Shown: one piece after another, positions 56,476-64,000 of the stretch | How the letters are laid out: every line of letters starts with the position of its first letter | Numbering within the stretch: position 1 is the stretch's first letter | NCBI GenBank assembly: GCA_963714145.1 | Contig: OY970235.1 | Coordinates: 5,828,001-5,892,000 of the forward strand | From: JBBWZH01 sp035544115 | GTDB lineage: Bacteria > Actinomycetota > Actinomycetes > Mycobacteriales > CADCTP01 | Direction of reading: 5' to 3' | DNA: 64,000 nt | Notes under the pieces: generated by a model | What the model saw: only the letters and a program-made list of their open reading frames with translations | Database searches by the model: none | Told to the model about the DNA's origin: nothing | Translations under genes and position numbers: made by a program

Positions 56476-57558
56476 TTACTTCGGCTGCACCTTCGACTTG
56501 ATGGTGATCTTGCCCGAGATGATGTCGGACTTGAGCTGCTCGAGCTCGGTCTTCAGCTCGGCCGGGACCTTGCAGTCGAAGTCGTGGTACGGAGCCAGGC
56601 CGGTGCCGTCGTTCTGCAGCGTGCCCACGTAGGCGCCGCTCTTGAAGTTCCCCGCGGCCGCGTCCACGACGGTCTTGGTGACGATCGCCGGGATGTTCTT
56701 CACCACCGTGCTGAGGAACAGCTTGCAGTACTGTGCCGCGCTCTCGCAGCCGTCGAAGTCCACCCAGATCAGGTTGACCTTGCCGTTGGTCGCCTCGGCC
56801 GCCGCGGCGGTGCCCAGGCCCGCGCCGCCGGCCACCGGGAAGATGACGTCGGCGCCCTGCTGGATGAAGTTGTTCGCGATCTGCTTGCCCTTGTTCTGGT
56901 CGGTGAACGACCCGGCGAACGTGCCCTTCTGGGTCGCCTCGTCCCAGCCCAGAACCTTGACGCTCTTGCTCTTCTGGGTGTTGTAGTACTCGACGCCGTC
57001 CTGCGAAGCCGTCCATGAAGATCGTCACCGGCGGGATCTGCAGACCGCCGTAGGTGGCGACCTTGCCGGACTTGCTCATCCCGGCGGCCAGGTAGCCGGC
57101 CAGGAACGCGGCCTGCGCGGTGTTGAACTCATGCCGAAGACGTTCGCCAGCGGCGGGTCGTAGCTGGCGTCCACGATGGCGAACTTCTGGCTCGGGTTCT
57201 TCTCGGCGGCCGCCTTGGTGGCGTCCCCCATCAGACCGCCGACCGTGACGACCAGTTGGCACTTCTGCGTGATGAGCGCGTTGATGTTCGGCTCGTAGTC
57301 GGTCTCGGAGGTCGACGTGACGTACTTGTCCTTGGCCTTGCCGGCCGTCCGGGCGTCCTCCATGCCCTTCCAGGCGGACGCGTTGAAGGACTTGTCATCG
57401 ATGCCGCCGGTGTCGGTGACCATGCAGGCCAGGTAGTCGCTGGCCGCCGGCGCGGTGCTGTTGCCGGAGCCGCTGTCACTGGGCTTGCTGCCGCACGCGG
57501 CCAGCGACACGCTGGCCAGAGTCGCCGCCACGAGCGCCATCCCACGCACTGGGCGCAA
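56476..57558 (-). pseudogene. BmpA-family nucleoside-binding lipoprotein, two frameshifts
   Basis: The first gene of the importer operon, about 360 residues if repaired. It begins at a TTG (57558) six bases after aaggag, with a lipoprotein signal MALVAATLASVSLAAC (lipobox LAAC). It then has VTDTGGIDDKSFNASAWKGME, the BmpA signature, and near the C-terminus VIFPVAGGAGLG and WVDFDGCESA. A base is missing near 57129 (ggcatgagttc for ggcatggagttc) and one is gained near 57005 (ttcgcaggacgg), so about 42 residues lie in another frame. It should deliver nucleosides to the two-permease complex. Confidence 0.83.
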
Positions 57559-57783
57559 GAGGTTCTCCTTTCGAGGGCCCGGCAGACCTCCCGGGCATCG
57601 GCACGCCACGCTAGACCCTGCGTGACCGGGCCGGGTCAGCTACCCACCGGCCGTCACCACATCGTTGTACCGGTGCCTCCATTGGTAACCGTCCGCGGCC
57701 GCCGCGGCGCCGGCTAGGCCGGACGCAACCAGTCGGAGCGGCCAAACGGCACCCAAAGCCGGCAGGCCAGTAAACTCCGACGC

Positions 57784-58992
57784 GTGTCTCGTCGCCGGGC
57801 CGTGACTGCCTCACTACTGGTTGTGTTTATCGCTCTCGCCGGGCCGATCACCGCGGCCGGGGCCGCGCCGACGCCGAGCCCGACGCGGCCGGCGCCGGTG
57901 CCCAAGGTCGGGCGGGCGCCGGACGGCAGCGTGGTCGGCGGGCCGCGGCTGGCCGGCCGCGGCGTGATCCTGCCCGGACGCACCCGGCCGCTGCCGGCCA
58001 ACCTCACCGCGCGCGGCTGGGTGCTGGCCGATCTGGACACCGGCGCCGTGCTCGCCGCCCGCGATCCGCACGCCAAGTACCTGCCGGCCAGCACGCTGAA
58101 GATCCTCACCGCGCTGACCCTGATCCCGCGGCTGAACAAGAAGAGCAGAGTGGTCGCCACCGACGCGGACGCCAACATCGAGGGCTCCCGGGTCGGCCTG
58201 GTGCCGAAGGGGCACTACTCGGTCGACATCCTGTTCCAGTCACTGCTGATGATGTCCGGCAACGACGCGGCGAACGCGCTGGCCCGCACCGCCGGCGGCG
58301 TCCCGAAGACGGTCGCGCTGATGAACGCCGAGGCCAGGCACCTGCAGGCGTACGACACGCACGCGGCCACGCCGTCCGGCCTGGAGGGCCCGGGGCAGTC
58401 CATCTCCGCCTACGACCTGGCGCTGATCAGCCGGGCCGCGTTCGCGCTGCCCGACTTCCGCCGGTACGACGCGCAGCGCCGGGGGAAGATCGGCGCGGTC
58501 TCGACCAAGTACGGCGCGTTCGAGATCGCCAACCAGAACCGGCTGCTCTGGGAGTACCCGGGTGCGTTCGGCGGCAAGACCGGCTTCACCGACGCCGCCC
58601 GGCACACCTACGTCGGCGCGGCCGGGCGGCACGGGCGCCGGCTGGTCGTCACCTTCCTGTACGCCGAGCGGCAGCCCATCGACCTCTGGCAGCAGGGCGC
58701 CGCGCTGCTCGACTGGGGCTTCGCGCTCCCCGCGGGCACCGCGCCGGTGGGCCAGCTGGTCCCGCCGGGCGCGCCGCCGGTGGCCACGCCGGCCAGCACG
58801 CCGACCGCTTCCGCCCGCCCGGCACCGGCGGTGGCAGCGCCGGCCGGCGGCAACACCAGCGGCGGGACGCCGATGCTGCCGCTGGCCGGCGGCCTGACCG
58901 TCGCGGTGCTGGCGCTGGCCGCGGCCGCGGTCACCATGCGGCGCCGCCGCCGGATGGCCGACGAGGGCCCCTGGACGTCGCAGCCGCGCTAG
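57784..58992 (+). CDS. D-alanyl-D-alanine carboxypeptidase (low-molecular-weight PBP)
   Basis: A cell-envelope peptidase of 402 residues that trims the terminal D-Ala of peptidoglycan stem peptides. A signal peptide (about 1-27, ending TAAGA) is followed by a Pro-rich stretch and the S11 catalytic domain with SxxK in ASTLKIL, SGN in MMSGNDAANAL and KTG in GGKTGFTD. After a Pro/Ala/Thr linker, a C-terminal hydrophobic helix (MLPLAGGLTVAVLALAAAAV) with RRRRR behind it anchors the protein in the membrane. The start is GTG. The gene is divergent from bmpA across 225 bp. Confidence 0.92.
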   Translation: MSRRRAVTASLLVVFIALAGPITAAGAAPTPSPTRPAPVPKVGRAPDGSVVGGPRLAGRGVILPGRTRPLPANLTARGWVLADLDTGAVLAARDPHAKYLPASTLKILTALTLIPRLNKKSRVVATDADANIEGSRVGLVPKGHYSVDILFQSLLMMSGNDAANALARTAGGVPKTVALMNAEARHLQAYDTHAATPSGLEGPGQSISAYDLALISRAAFALPDFRRYDAQRRGKIGAVSTKYGAFEIANQNRLLWEYPGAFGGKTGFTDAARHTYVGAAGRHGRRLVVTFLYAERQPIDLWQQGAALLDWGFALPAGTAPVGQLVPPGAPPVATPASTPTASARPAPAVAAPAGGNTSGGTPMLPLAGGLTVAVLALAAAAVTMRRRRRMADEGPWTSQPR

Positions 58993-59009
58993 CCCCGACA
59001 GCCGGCCGG

Positions 59010-60134
59010 CTACACCGCGCGGCGACGCCGGAACCGGCGCCGACCGCCGGCCGGAGCGGCGGCCGCCGCGGGCCTGGCGGTCGATTCCGCACCGGCCCCG
59101 GCGGCGCCACCGGCCAGCTCGGCATCCGGGGCGGCGATCGGATCGCCGCAGGCGGTCTCGTCGTCCGGGACGGCACCGGTCGAGGTCGCCGTCCAGGCGG
59201 CGCCGAACAGCAGGAACCGGGACACCAGGTTCAGCCAGATCAGCAGCCCGACGAAGCCGGCGAAGGTGCCGTACAGGCCGTTCGCGCCGACCCGGGCCAG
59301 GTAGAAGGTGGCGGCGATCTTGAGCACCTCGTAGCCGACCGCGGTGAACACCGCGCCGCGCAGCACCGGCCGGTACCGCACCGGGCGGCGCGGCAGCCGG
59401 ACGAACAGCCAGGCGAACACCAGCGTGTCGGCGGCCATCGCGAGCAGGATGCCGAGCACCGCGACGCCGACGCCCATCCCTGGCGTGCCGTCCAGGTTGA
59501 CCAGTTCGAGCAGCGCGTTCGCGGCGGCGGTGCCGCCCGCGGTGAGGGCCAGCGAGAGGGCCATCGCCAGCCCCAGCCCGACCAGCGCGAGCAGGTCGCC
59601 GAGCTTGGCCTTGAACGGGTTCTCCTTGGTCGGCTCGCAGGCCCACTCGATCTGCAGTGCGGTGCGCAGGTTGCCGACCCAGCCGAGCCCGGCGTACGCG
59701 ACGCCGACGAGGCTGACCAGGCCGAGCGTGCCGCGCTTGTCGATCGCGGTGTTGACCACGCTGGAGAACTCGTCCCCGACCGCGCCGGGGACGTTGTCCT
59801 GAATCAGGTCGGTCAGGTCCTTCAGCTGGTCCTGGTTGTGCGCCAGCACGTAGCCGGCGATCGACAGCGCGAGCAGCAGCAGCGGGAACAGCGCCAGGAA
59901 ACTGAAGTAGGTGATCGCCGCGGCGAGGTGGTTGCCACGGGTGTCGGTGTAGCGCTGGCCGGCCCGGACCAGGTGGTCCAGCCAGGGCCGGCGGTCACGT
60001 TCGGCATTGAGCCGGGCGGTGCCCTGGTCCTTCAGCCGGCCGAACCAGGCGAACCGCCCCGGCTTGGCCGCCGCCTCCCCGTCCCCGCTGGCAGCCGGCC
60101 CGTCCCCGCTGGCGGCAGCCGGCGGCCCGGTCAC
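59010..60134 (-). CDS. YihY/UPF0761-family inner-membrane protein
   Basis: A 374-residue protein with a hydrophilic N-terminus and six hydrophobic segments. Typical YihY features are LAAAITYFSFLALFPLLLLAL, IAGYVLAHN, VNTAIDKRGTLGLVSLVGVAYAGLG and GTFAGFVGLLIWLNLVSRFLLFGAAW. The C-terminus is Ala-rich and then strongly basic (RRRFRRRRA). The GTG at 60134 overlaps the upstream stop as GTGA, and is therefore preferred to the GTG at 60170. The function of the family is not established (older names: ribonuclease BN, BrkB). Confidence 0.9.
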   Translation of the reverse strand: MTGPPAAASGDGPAASGDGEAAAKPGRFAWFGRLKDQGTARLNAERDRRPWLDHLVRAGQRYTDTRGNHLAAAITYFSFLALFPLLLLALSIAGYVLAHNQDQLKDLTDLIQDNVPGAVGDEFSSVVNTAIDKRGTLGLVSLVGVAYAGLGWVGNLRTALQIEWACEPTKENPFKAKLGDLLALVGLGLAMALSLALTAGGTAAANALLELVNLDGTPGMGVGVAVLGILLAMAADTLVFAWLFVRLPRRPVRYRPVLRGAVFTAVGYEVLKIAATFYLARVGANGLYGTFAGFVGLLIWLNLVSRFLLFGAAWTATSTGAVPDDETACGDPIAAPDAELAGGAAGAGAESTARPAAAAAPAGGRRRFRRRRAV

Positions 60135-60652
60135 CCCGTCCCGAGCGGGAACTCCCGCCGTGGCTGCCACACCCGGTCACTACCCTGCGCGAACATCGTG
60201 AACACGCTGACCCGGAACCGGGCCTCGAAGCCGGCCAACCCGTCGTACGCGGCGTCCAGGCCGGCCGGGTCGATATCGTGCGCGACGGTGACGTGCGGGT
60301 GGTAGGGGAACCTGGTCTCCCGCCAGAGCGGGCCGCGGCGGACCTGCCGCTCCAACTGCTCACACTGCGCGATGCCGGCCGCGACCACGACGAACACCAC
60401 GTCCGACACCGGACGGAAGGTGCCGCTGCCGGACAGGTGCATCTCGAACGGCTCGGCCGTCCGGGCCGCCGCGGTCAGGTGGGTCTCCACCTCCGGCAGC
60501 GCGGCGGCCGGGATCTCGGTCGGCGGCAGCAACGTGACGTGCGGCGGGATGCGCCGGCCCTCCAGGTCGCCCACCTGCTCCCGCCAGGACGAGAGCGTGG
60601 CCGCGTACGGCTCGGGAATCGAGATCGCCACGCCGAGGTTGGCTACCGGCAC
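60131..60652 (-). CDS. 2'-5' RNA ligase/cyclic phosphodiesterase-like protein
   Basis: A 173-residue 2H-phosphoesterase-fold protein with the two His motifs PHVTLLPP (about 37-44) and HPHVTVAHD (about 120-128) expected at the active site. Family members cyclise, ligate or hydrolyse 2',3' RNA ends. It sits between trpS (1-bp gap) and yihY (4-bp overlap), so it is translated from a trpS-initiated operon. The RNA substrate is unknown. Confidence 0.85.
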   Translation of the reverse strand: MPVANLGVAISIPEPYAATLSSWREQVGDLEGRRIPPHVTLLPPTEIPAAALPEVETHLTAAARTAEPFEMHLSGSGTFRPVSDVVFVVVAAGIAQCEQLERQVRRGPLWRETRFPYHPHVTVAHDIDPAGLDAAYDGLAGFEARFRVSVFTMFAQGSDRVWQPRREFPLGTG

Positions 60653-60653
60653 G

Positions 60654-61679
60654 TCAGCCCTTCCGCAGCGGCAGCAGGCCGACCCGATCCTTCGCGGCCC
60701 GCAGTGTCTCGGCGGCCACCGCCTCGGCCCGCTCGGCGCCGATCGCGAGCACCCGGTCGAGCTCGGTCGGGTCGTCCAGCCAGGCCTTGGTGCGCTGTTG
60801 GATCGGCCGGACGAAGCCGACCGCGAGGTCGGCCACGTCGCCCTTGAGGTCGCCGTAGCCGCGGCCGGCGTAGTCGGCGACCAACCCGTCCACCGGCCGG
60901 CCGGACAGCGCGGAGGCGATCGTGAGCAGGTTGCTCACACCGGGCTTGTGCTCCGGGTCGAACCGGATCTCCCGCTCACTGTCGGTCACCGCGGACTTGA
61001 TCTTCTTCCGCACCGTGTTCTCCGGCTCGAGCAGCTCGACCAGGCCGGTGCCGCCGAGCGACTTGCTCATCTTGGCGGACGGGTCCTGCAGGTCGGTGAT
61101 GCGGCCGGTGTCCTTGACGATGTACGGCGACGGCACCGTGAACGTGGCGCCATAGCGGGTGTTGAAGCGCTGCGCCAGGTCGCGGGTCAGCTCCAGGTGC
61201 TGCCGCTGGTCTTCGCCGACCGGCACCGCGTCCGCCTGGTAGAGCAGGATGTCGGCGGCCTGCAGGATCGGGTACGTGAACAGGCCGACGGACGCCTGAC
61301 CACCCCGGCTGGCCGACTTGTCTTTGAACTGGGTCATCCGGCTCGCCTCGCCGAACCCGGTCAGGCAGCTGAGCACCCAGGCCAGCTGGGCGTGCTGGGG
61401 CACCTGGCTCTGCACGAAAAGGGTGCACCGTTCCGGCTCCAGGCCCAGCGCCAGCAACTGCGCCGCGGCCACCCTGGTGCGCTGCCGCAACTGCGCCGGA
61501 TCGGGCGCGATAGTCAGCGCGTGCAGGTCGACCACGCAGTAGAACGCGTCGTGCGTTTCCTGCAACGCCACCCAGTGCCGGATCGCGCCGAGATAGTTGC
61601 CGAAGTGGAACGAGTCGGCGGTCGGCTGGATGCCGGACAGGACCCGGGGCAACACGCCGGACCGGTCGTCGGAGGACAT
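60654..61679 (-). CDS. trpS: Tryptophanyl-tRNA synthetase
   Basis: Charges tRNA-Trp. The 341-residue class Ic synthetase has SGIQPTADSFHFGNYLGAI (the HIGH-like HFGN), FTYPILQAADILLYQADAVPVGEDQ, and KMSKS in DPSAKMSKSLGG. ATGs at 61679 and 61688 are both possible; the first is preceded by ggtagg. It heads the operon trpS / RNA-ligase-like / yihY. Confidence 0.95.
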   Translation of the reverse strand: MSSDDRSGVLPRVLSGIQPTADSFHFGNYLGAIRHWVALQETHDAFYCVVDLHALTIAPDPAQLRQRTRVAAAQLLALGLEPERCTLFVQSQVPQHAQLAWVLSCLTGFGEASRMTQFKDKSASRGGQASVGLFTYPILQAADILLYQADAVPVGEDQRQHLELTRDLAQRFNTRYGATFTVPSPYIVKDTGRITDLQDPSAKMSKSLGGTGLVELLEPENTVRKKIKSAVTDSEREIRFDPEHKPGVSNLLTIASALSGRPVDGLVADYAGRGYGDLKGDVADLAVGFVRPIQQRTKAWLDDPTELDRVLAIGAERAEAVAAETLRAAKDRVGLLPLRKG

Positions 61680-61927
61680 GCCTACCATTCTGTCAGCACC
61701 AGACGGCCGGCTCTCCACGGCGATCCCGCGGCCGGCCGCACCGCACCTTCGGGCGAACCAGTTCGTTGAATGTGACGGTGAACAGAGGATGCGGATAGCG
61801 TCCCGTGGTCGATCGAGTGCTCGCCGCACGCGAAAACCAGCCGTCCGGGTGGCGTGTCCGGTGGCAAGTAGGTGCGACCGGTAGCGGCAAGTAGGGTTGC
61901 CCGGCCCGCAGCGACGATGAAGAGAGC
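61680..61927. promoter_or_regulatory. Divergent intergenic region between trpS and the acyl-CoA dehydrogenase gene
   Basis: This 248-bp region must hold both promoters. A direct repeat ggcaagtag (about 61861 and 61886) precedes the acyl-CoA dehydrogenase start. No T-box-like leader could be made out for trpS. Confidence 0.35.
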
Positions 61928-63133
61928 GTGATGCAGCGGAACAGCCTGCCCGGTTCGGGTCCGTGGTCCTGGCTCGAGCCGTGCCTCTGGACGTACCGGT
62001 CCCGGGAGCTCGACCTGCTCGGCGACGCCGATCGGATGCTGGCGGCGGCGGTGCCGGCGGCCCGGTCCGGCGGTGCCGTCCTGCTGGCCGAGAAGCGCCG
62101 GCTGCACGCGGCCGGAGTGGGCGCGGCGACCGCGCCGGCGCAGGCCGGCGGCGGCGGGCACCGGTTCCTGGCCCAGGTCGGCATCCAGTTCCTGGCCGGC
62201 TACCACGACCTCAACCTGCGGGACGCGGCCCATGTCGGGCACGGCGCGATCCTCTGCCACGACCCGGAGTGGCGCGGCCGGCCGGAGCTGGCCGGCGTGA
62301 TCGACGGCGCGCTGGTCGGGCTGGCCGCGACCGAGCCGTCCGACGACCCGAGCGTGAACGCGGTGGCCACGCTGGCCAAGCCGGTCCCCGGCGGGTACGA
62401 AATCAGCGGGCAGAAGAAGTGGATCTCGCGGCTGACCGAGGCGGCCGGCTTCGTCGTGTTCGCCCGCAGCCCGGAGCACCTGGCCGCGTTCTACGTGCCG
62501 GCCGACGCCGAAGGGCTGCGCGCGATGCCGGTGCCGCCGGCCGGGTTGACCGGCTGGTCCTGGGGCGAGTTGGTGCTGGAGAACGTCCGGGTGCCGGCCA
62601 CCTCGATGATCGGCGCGGCGGTCGGCGGGGTAGCGGTGTTCCGCCGCCACTTCACCGAGTACCGGCCACTGGTCGCGGCGACCTGCCTGGGCGCGGCGGC
62701 CGCCTGCATCGACTCCTGGGTGGAGTTCGTCGTCTCCCGCGGCGAGACCGGCCGCGACCTGCCCGGTGGTGTCGGCGAGCGCATCGGCGACCTGCGCGGC
62801 CGGGTCGTGCTCGCGCTCTCCGGCCTGATCGCCGGCGCCGGCCACCCCGGCGGCGTGGACAGTTCCTGGTCCAAGATGGTGAAGGCGCAGGCCGTGGCGA
62901 CCTCGCTGGAGGTCGCCCGCACCGCCGCCCGCAACATGGGCTCCGAATGCTTCGAGGCAAAGCACCCGGTCCGCCGCATCGTCCGCGACCTGGAAGCGTT
63001 CGAGCACGCCGACGGCTCGCTCGACCCGCTCCTCGCCGACGCCGGCAACCGCTTCGTCCAGTACAGCGCCGCCATCCTGGACGAGATCTCCGAACCCACC
63101 GCCACCCTCATCCGCCCCCGCCTCGGCGACTGA
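61928..63133 (+). CDS. Acyl-CoA dehydrogenase family protein
   Basis: A 401-residue flavoprotein with the family's middle-domain motifs GLAATEPSDDPSVNAVATLA and GYEISGQKKWISRLTEAAGFVVFAR, ENVRVPATSMIG (FAD and substrate binding), and a C-terminal helical bundle (MVKAQAVATSLEVARTAARNMGSECF). The last segment resembles the isobutyryl/short-branched-chain group but the specificity cannot be fixed. The N-terminus (SWLEPCLWTYRSREL) is less usual. Start at GTG 61928 or ATG 61931 after agagag. Confidence 0.85.
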   Translation: MMQRNSLPGSGPWSWLEPCLWTYRSRELDLLGDADRMLAAAVPAARSGGAVLLAEKRRLHAAGVGAATAPAQAGGGGHRFLAQVGIQFLAGYHDLNLRDAAHVGHGAILCHDPEWRGRPELAGVIDGALVGLAATEPSDDPSVNAVATLAKPVPGGYEISGQKKWISRLTEAAGFVVFARSPEHLAAFYVPADAEGLRAMPVPPAGLTGWSWGELVLENVRVPATSMIGAAVGGVAVFRRHFTEYRPLVAATCLGAAAACIDSWVEFVVSRGETGRDLPGGVGERIGDLRGRVVLALSGLIAGAGHPGGVDSSWSKMVKAQAVATSLEVARTAARNMGSECFEAKHPVRRIVRDLEAFEHADGSLDPLLADAGNRFVQYSAAILDEISEPTATLIRPRLGD

Positions 63134-63172
63134 CCAACCCTCCGAGTGTTACGAGCAGTATTACCAGTCCGG

Positions 63173-63178
63173 TAGACT
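63173..63178 (+). promoter_or_regulatory. Candidate -10 element of the toxin-antitoxin operon
   Basis: TAGACT lies 6 bases before the antitoxin ATG, so transcription would begin at or next to the A of the start codon (leaderless mRNA). It overlaps a small inverted repeat tacc-agtcc-ggta (63162-63174), a possible autorepressor site. Confidence 0.4.
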
Positions 63179-63184
63179 GATGGC

Positions 63185-63448
63185 ATGAGCATGTCGCGAC
63201 TGTCGATCACGATGCCGCCAGATGTCGAGCGGGTCGTCCGGGCAGCAGCCGAACGCGCCGGGGTACCCGTCTCACAATGGCTGGCCCGAGTTGCCGAACA
63301 TGCTGCCAAGAGTGAGGACGGGCTGCAGGCGGTAGCTGAGTACGAGGCCGACTTCGGCCCACTGCCAGCCGAGGCCGACCGGCGCGCCCAAGCCATACTG
63401 GCGGCGGCTGGACTGCTGAACAAGGATTCGATGCGGGCCGCGGGCTAG
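63185..63448 (+). CDS. VapB-like antitoxin
   Basis: An 87-residue protein with a ribbon-helix-helix start (MSRLSITMPPDVERVVRAAAERAGVPVSQWLAR), expected to bind DNA, and an acidic C-terminal half (AVAEYEADFGPLPAEADRRAQ) that would wrap the toxin. Its TAG stop shares a base with the GTG of the PIN-domain gene. The DNA is less GC-biased than the core genes around it, in keeping with a mobile module. Confidence 0.82.
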   Translation: MSMSRLSITMPPDVERVVRAAAERAGVPVSQWLARVAEHAAKSEDGLQAVAEYEADFGPLPAEADRRAQAILAAAGLLNKDSMRAAG

Positions 63449-63834
63449 TGCCCGGAATCGTCTACGACACAGGCGCCCTTGTCGCTGCCGAGCGTGGTGA
63501 TCCGGTCATGTGGGCATTCCACCGGCGGGCGCTGCAGTCGACATCGGTGCTGCCGATCGTGCCAGTGGTGGTTCTCGCACAGGCCTGGCGCGGCGGGCCA
63601 CAGGCTCAACTCTCCCGCCTGCTACGTGGCTGCCATGTCCAGGAGGACAACGAGTCGATTGGCCGGGCTGCGGGCGCCGCCTGTGGCGTGGCCCGAGCCC
63701 GCGATGTTGTGGACGCGATCGTGGTGGTCACCGCGATCGCGCTGGGCGGCGCACTGGTTGTTACCAGCGACCCCGACGACCTCAACCACCTCGCCGGTGC
63801 ATTGGACGTGAAACTGCCGCTGTATCCGGTCTAA
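63448..63834 (+). CDS. PIN-domain ribonuclease toxin (VapC-like)
   Basis: A 128-residue PIN-domain protein. The acidic active-site positions are visible: Asp in IVYDTGALVAAERGD, the Glu in the same segment, Asp in RDVVDAIVVVTA and Asp in VTSDPDDLNHLA. It likely cleaves RNA when freed from the antitoxin. The GTG start overlaps the antitoxin stop by one base. Its TAA stop overlaps the TAG of a minus-strand frame that looks like a gene remnant. Confidence 0.85.
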   Translation: MPGIVYDTGALVAAERGDPVMWAFHRRALQSTSVLPIVPVVVLAQAWRGGPQAQLSRLLRGCHVQEDNESIGRAAGAACGVARARDVVDAIVVVTAIALGGALVVTSDPDDLNHLAGALDVKLPLYPV

Positions 63835-63968
63835 CGGATCCGGTCGGCCACGGCGCCGCTGCGCACGGACACATTCAACGAGACTTGATGCGCTTGAAGT
63901 GCGTCGAGGGTATCGAGTAAGGCCGTGCGGGCAGCGACAACGAGGTCAACGCCGCCAGTCGCGCTCAT
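63831..63968 (-). pseudogene. Possible N-terminal remnant of a nucleotidyltransferase-like gene
   Basis: A 45-codon frame, ATG at 63968, encoding VDLVVAARTALLDTLDAL and then HQVSLNV. This looks like the start of actinobacterial nucleotidyltransferase-fold proteins, in which an ALLDALDAL helix leads into a LVGAQAVYL strand. That continuation is missing, and the frame ends at the junction with the toxin gene. It overlaps the upstream partial gene by 23 bp, as coupled genes often do. Recognition is from motif memory only. Confidence 0.35.
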
Positions 63969-64000
63969 GCGTCTCCATCCAGTCGAGAAGGGCCTCAGCC
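63946..64000 (-). CDS. 3' end of an unidentified gene, cut by the window edge
   Basis: The minus-strand frame open to base 64000 ends with EALLDWMETHERDWRR and a TGA at 63946-63948. It overlaps the start of the downstream remnant, suggesting an operon. Too little is visible to name it. Confidence 0.45.
   Translation of the reverse strand, partial: AEALLDWMETHERDWRR

Overview
The window comes from a very GC-rich actinobacterium, most likely of the Micromonosporaceae (Actinoplanes/Micromonospora-like). This is inferred from heavy use of GTG starts, GTGA/ATGA stop-start overlaps, an acyl-CoA carboxylase with a small epsilon subunit, a SARP regulator, a streptogrisin-type secreted protease, a GH18 chitinase with CBM2, and the block punA-phosphomutase / upp / deoC-ALDH-ALDH. 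No rRNA operon, prophage, transposase or CRISPR array was seen.

Layout. 0-6.8 kb: end of a glyoxalase-like gene, a molybdenum-cofactor block (mobA, a DUF6457-like gene, moeA), HMG-CoA lyase, selB, and directly upstream of selB a 3' scrap of an nrfD-like gene. 6.9-15.2 kb: PH-domain membrane protein, birA, secreted chitinase, and a biotin-dependent acyl-CoA carboxylase set (accD, epsilon subunit, biotin carboxylase/BCCP). birA supplies the biotinylation activity those enzymes need. 15.3-26.6 kb: SARP, LpdA-type flavoprotein, HxlR regulator, GNAT enzyme, S1 protease, M20 amidohydrolase, YbdK-like ligase, a frameshifted stress protein and a coenzyme-B12 mutase large subunit. 26.7-29.8 kb: a receptor Ser/Thr kinase with a long repetitive linker. 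30-41.4 kb: nucleoside and deoxyribose salvage genes (punA, PGM2-like mutase, upp, deoC, an ALDH pair, add), with a reductase, an acidic hypothetical protein and a glycosyltransferase between them. 41.5-44.2 kb: a two-gene cassette that looks like type VII secretion substrates, one with a long repeat-rich tail. 44.2-57.6 kb: an ABC-2 exporter, deoA, selD, tRNA-Sec, selA, cdd and a BmpA-type nucleoside importer. 57.8-63.1 kb: DD-carboxypeptidase, YihY, RNA ligase-like protein, trpS, acyl-CoA dehydrogenase. 63.2-64 kb: a VapBC-like pair next to what looks like a nucleotidyltransferase remnant.

How the parts fit. The importer (bmpA-ATPase-two permeases), cdd, deoA, add, punA, the PGM2-like mutase and deoC form a nearly complete route from imported nucleosides to glyceraldehyde-3-phosphate plus acetaldehyde, which the adjacent ALDH pair could oxidise. 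The selenocysteine system (selA, selB, selC, selD) is complete, but no selenoprotein is visible here. The nrfD-like scrap against selB and the nearby Mo-cofactor genes suggest that a formate dehydrogenase locus once lay at this spot.

The most notable points are: (1) the apparent FDH deletion scar beside selB; (2) a 1.4-kb repeat field between selC and selA with a recurring 12-bp word; (3) six tandem copies of the 3' end of cdd; (4) the YxxxE/WTG cassette at 41.5 kb; (5) eleven frameshifts packed into 3.4 kb of the nucleoside importer, which look more like local sequence error or very recent decay than old pseudogenes; and (6) a catalytic ALDH overlapping a truncated, cysteine-less ALDH, resembling a split ALDH16.
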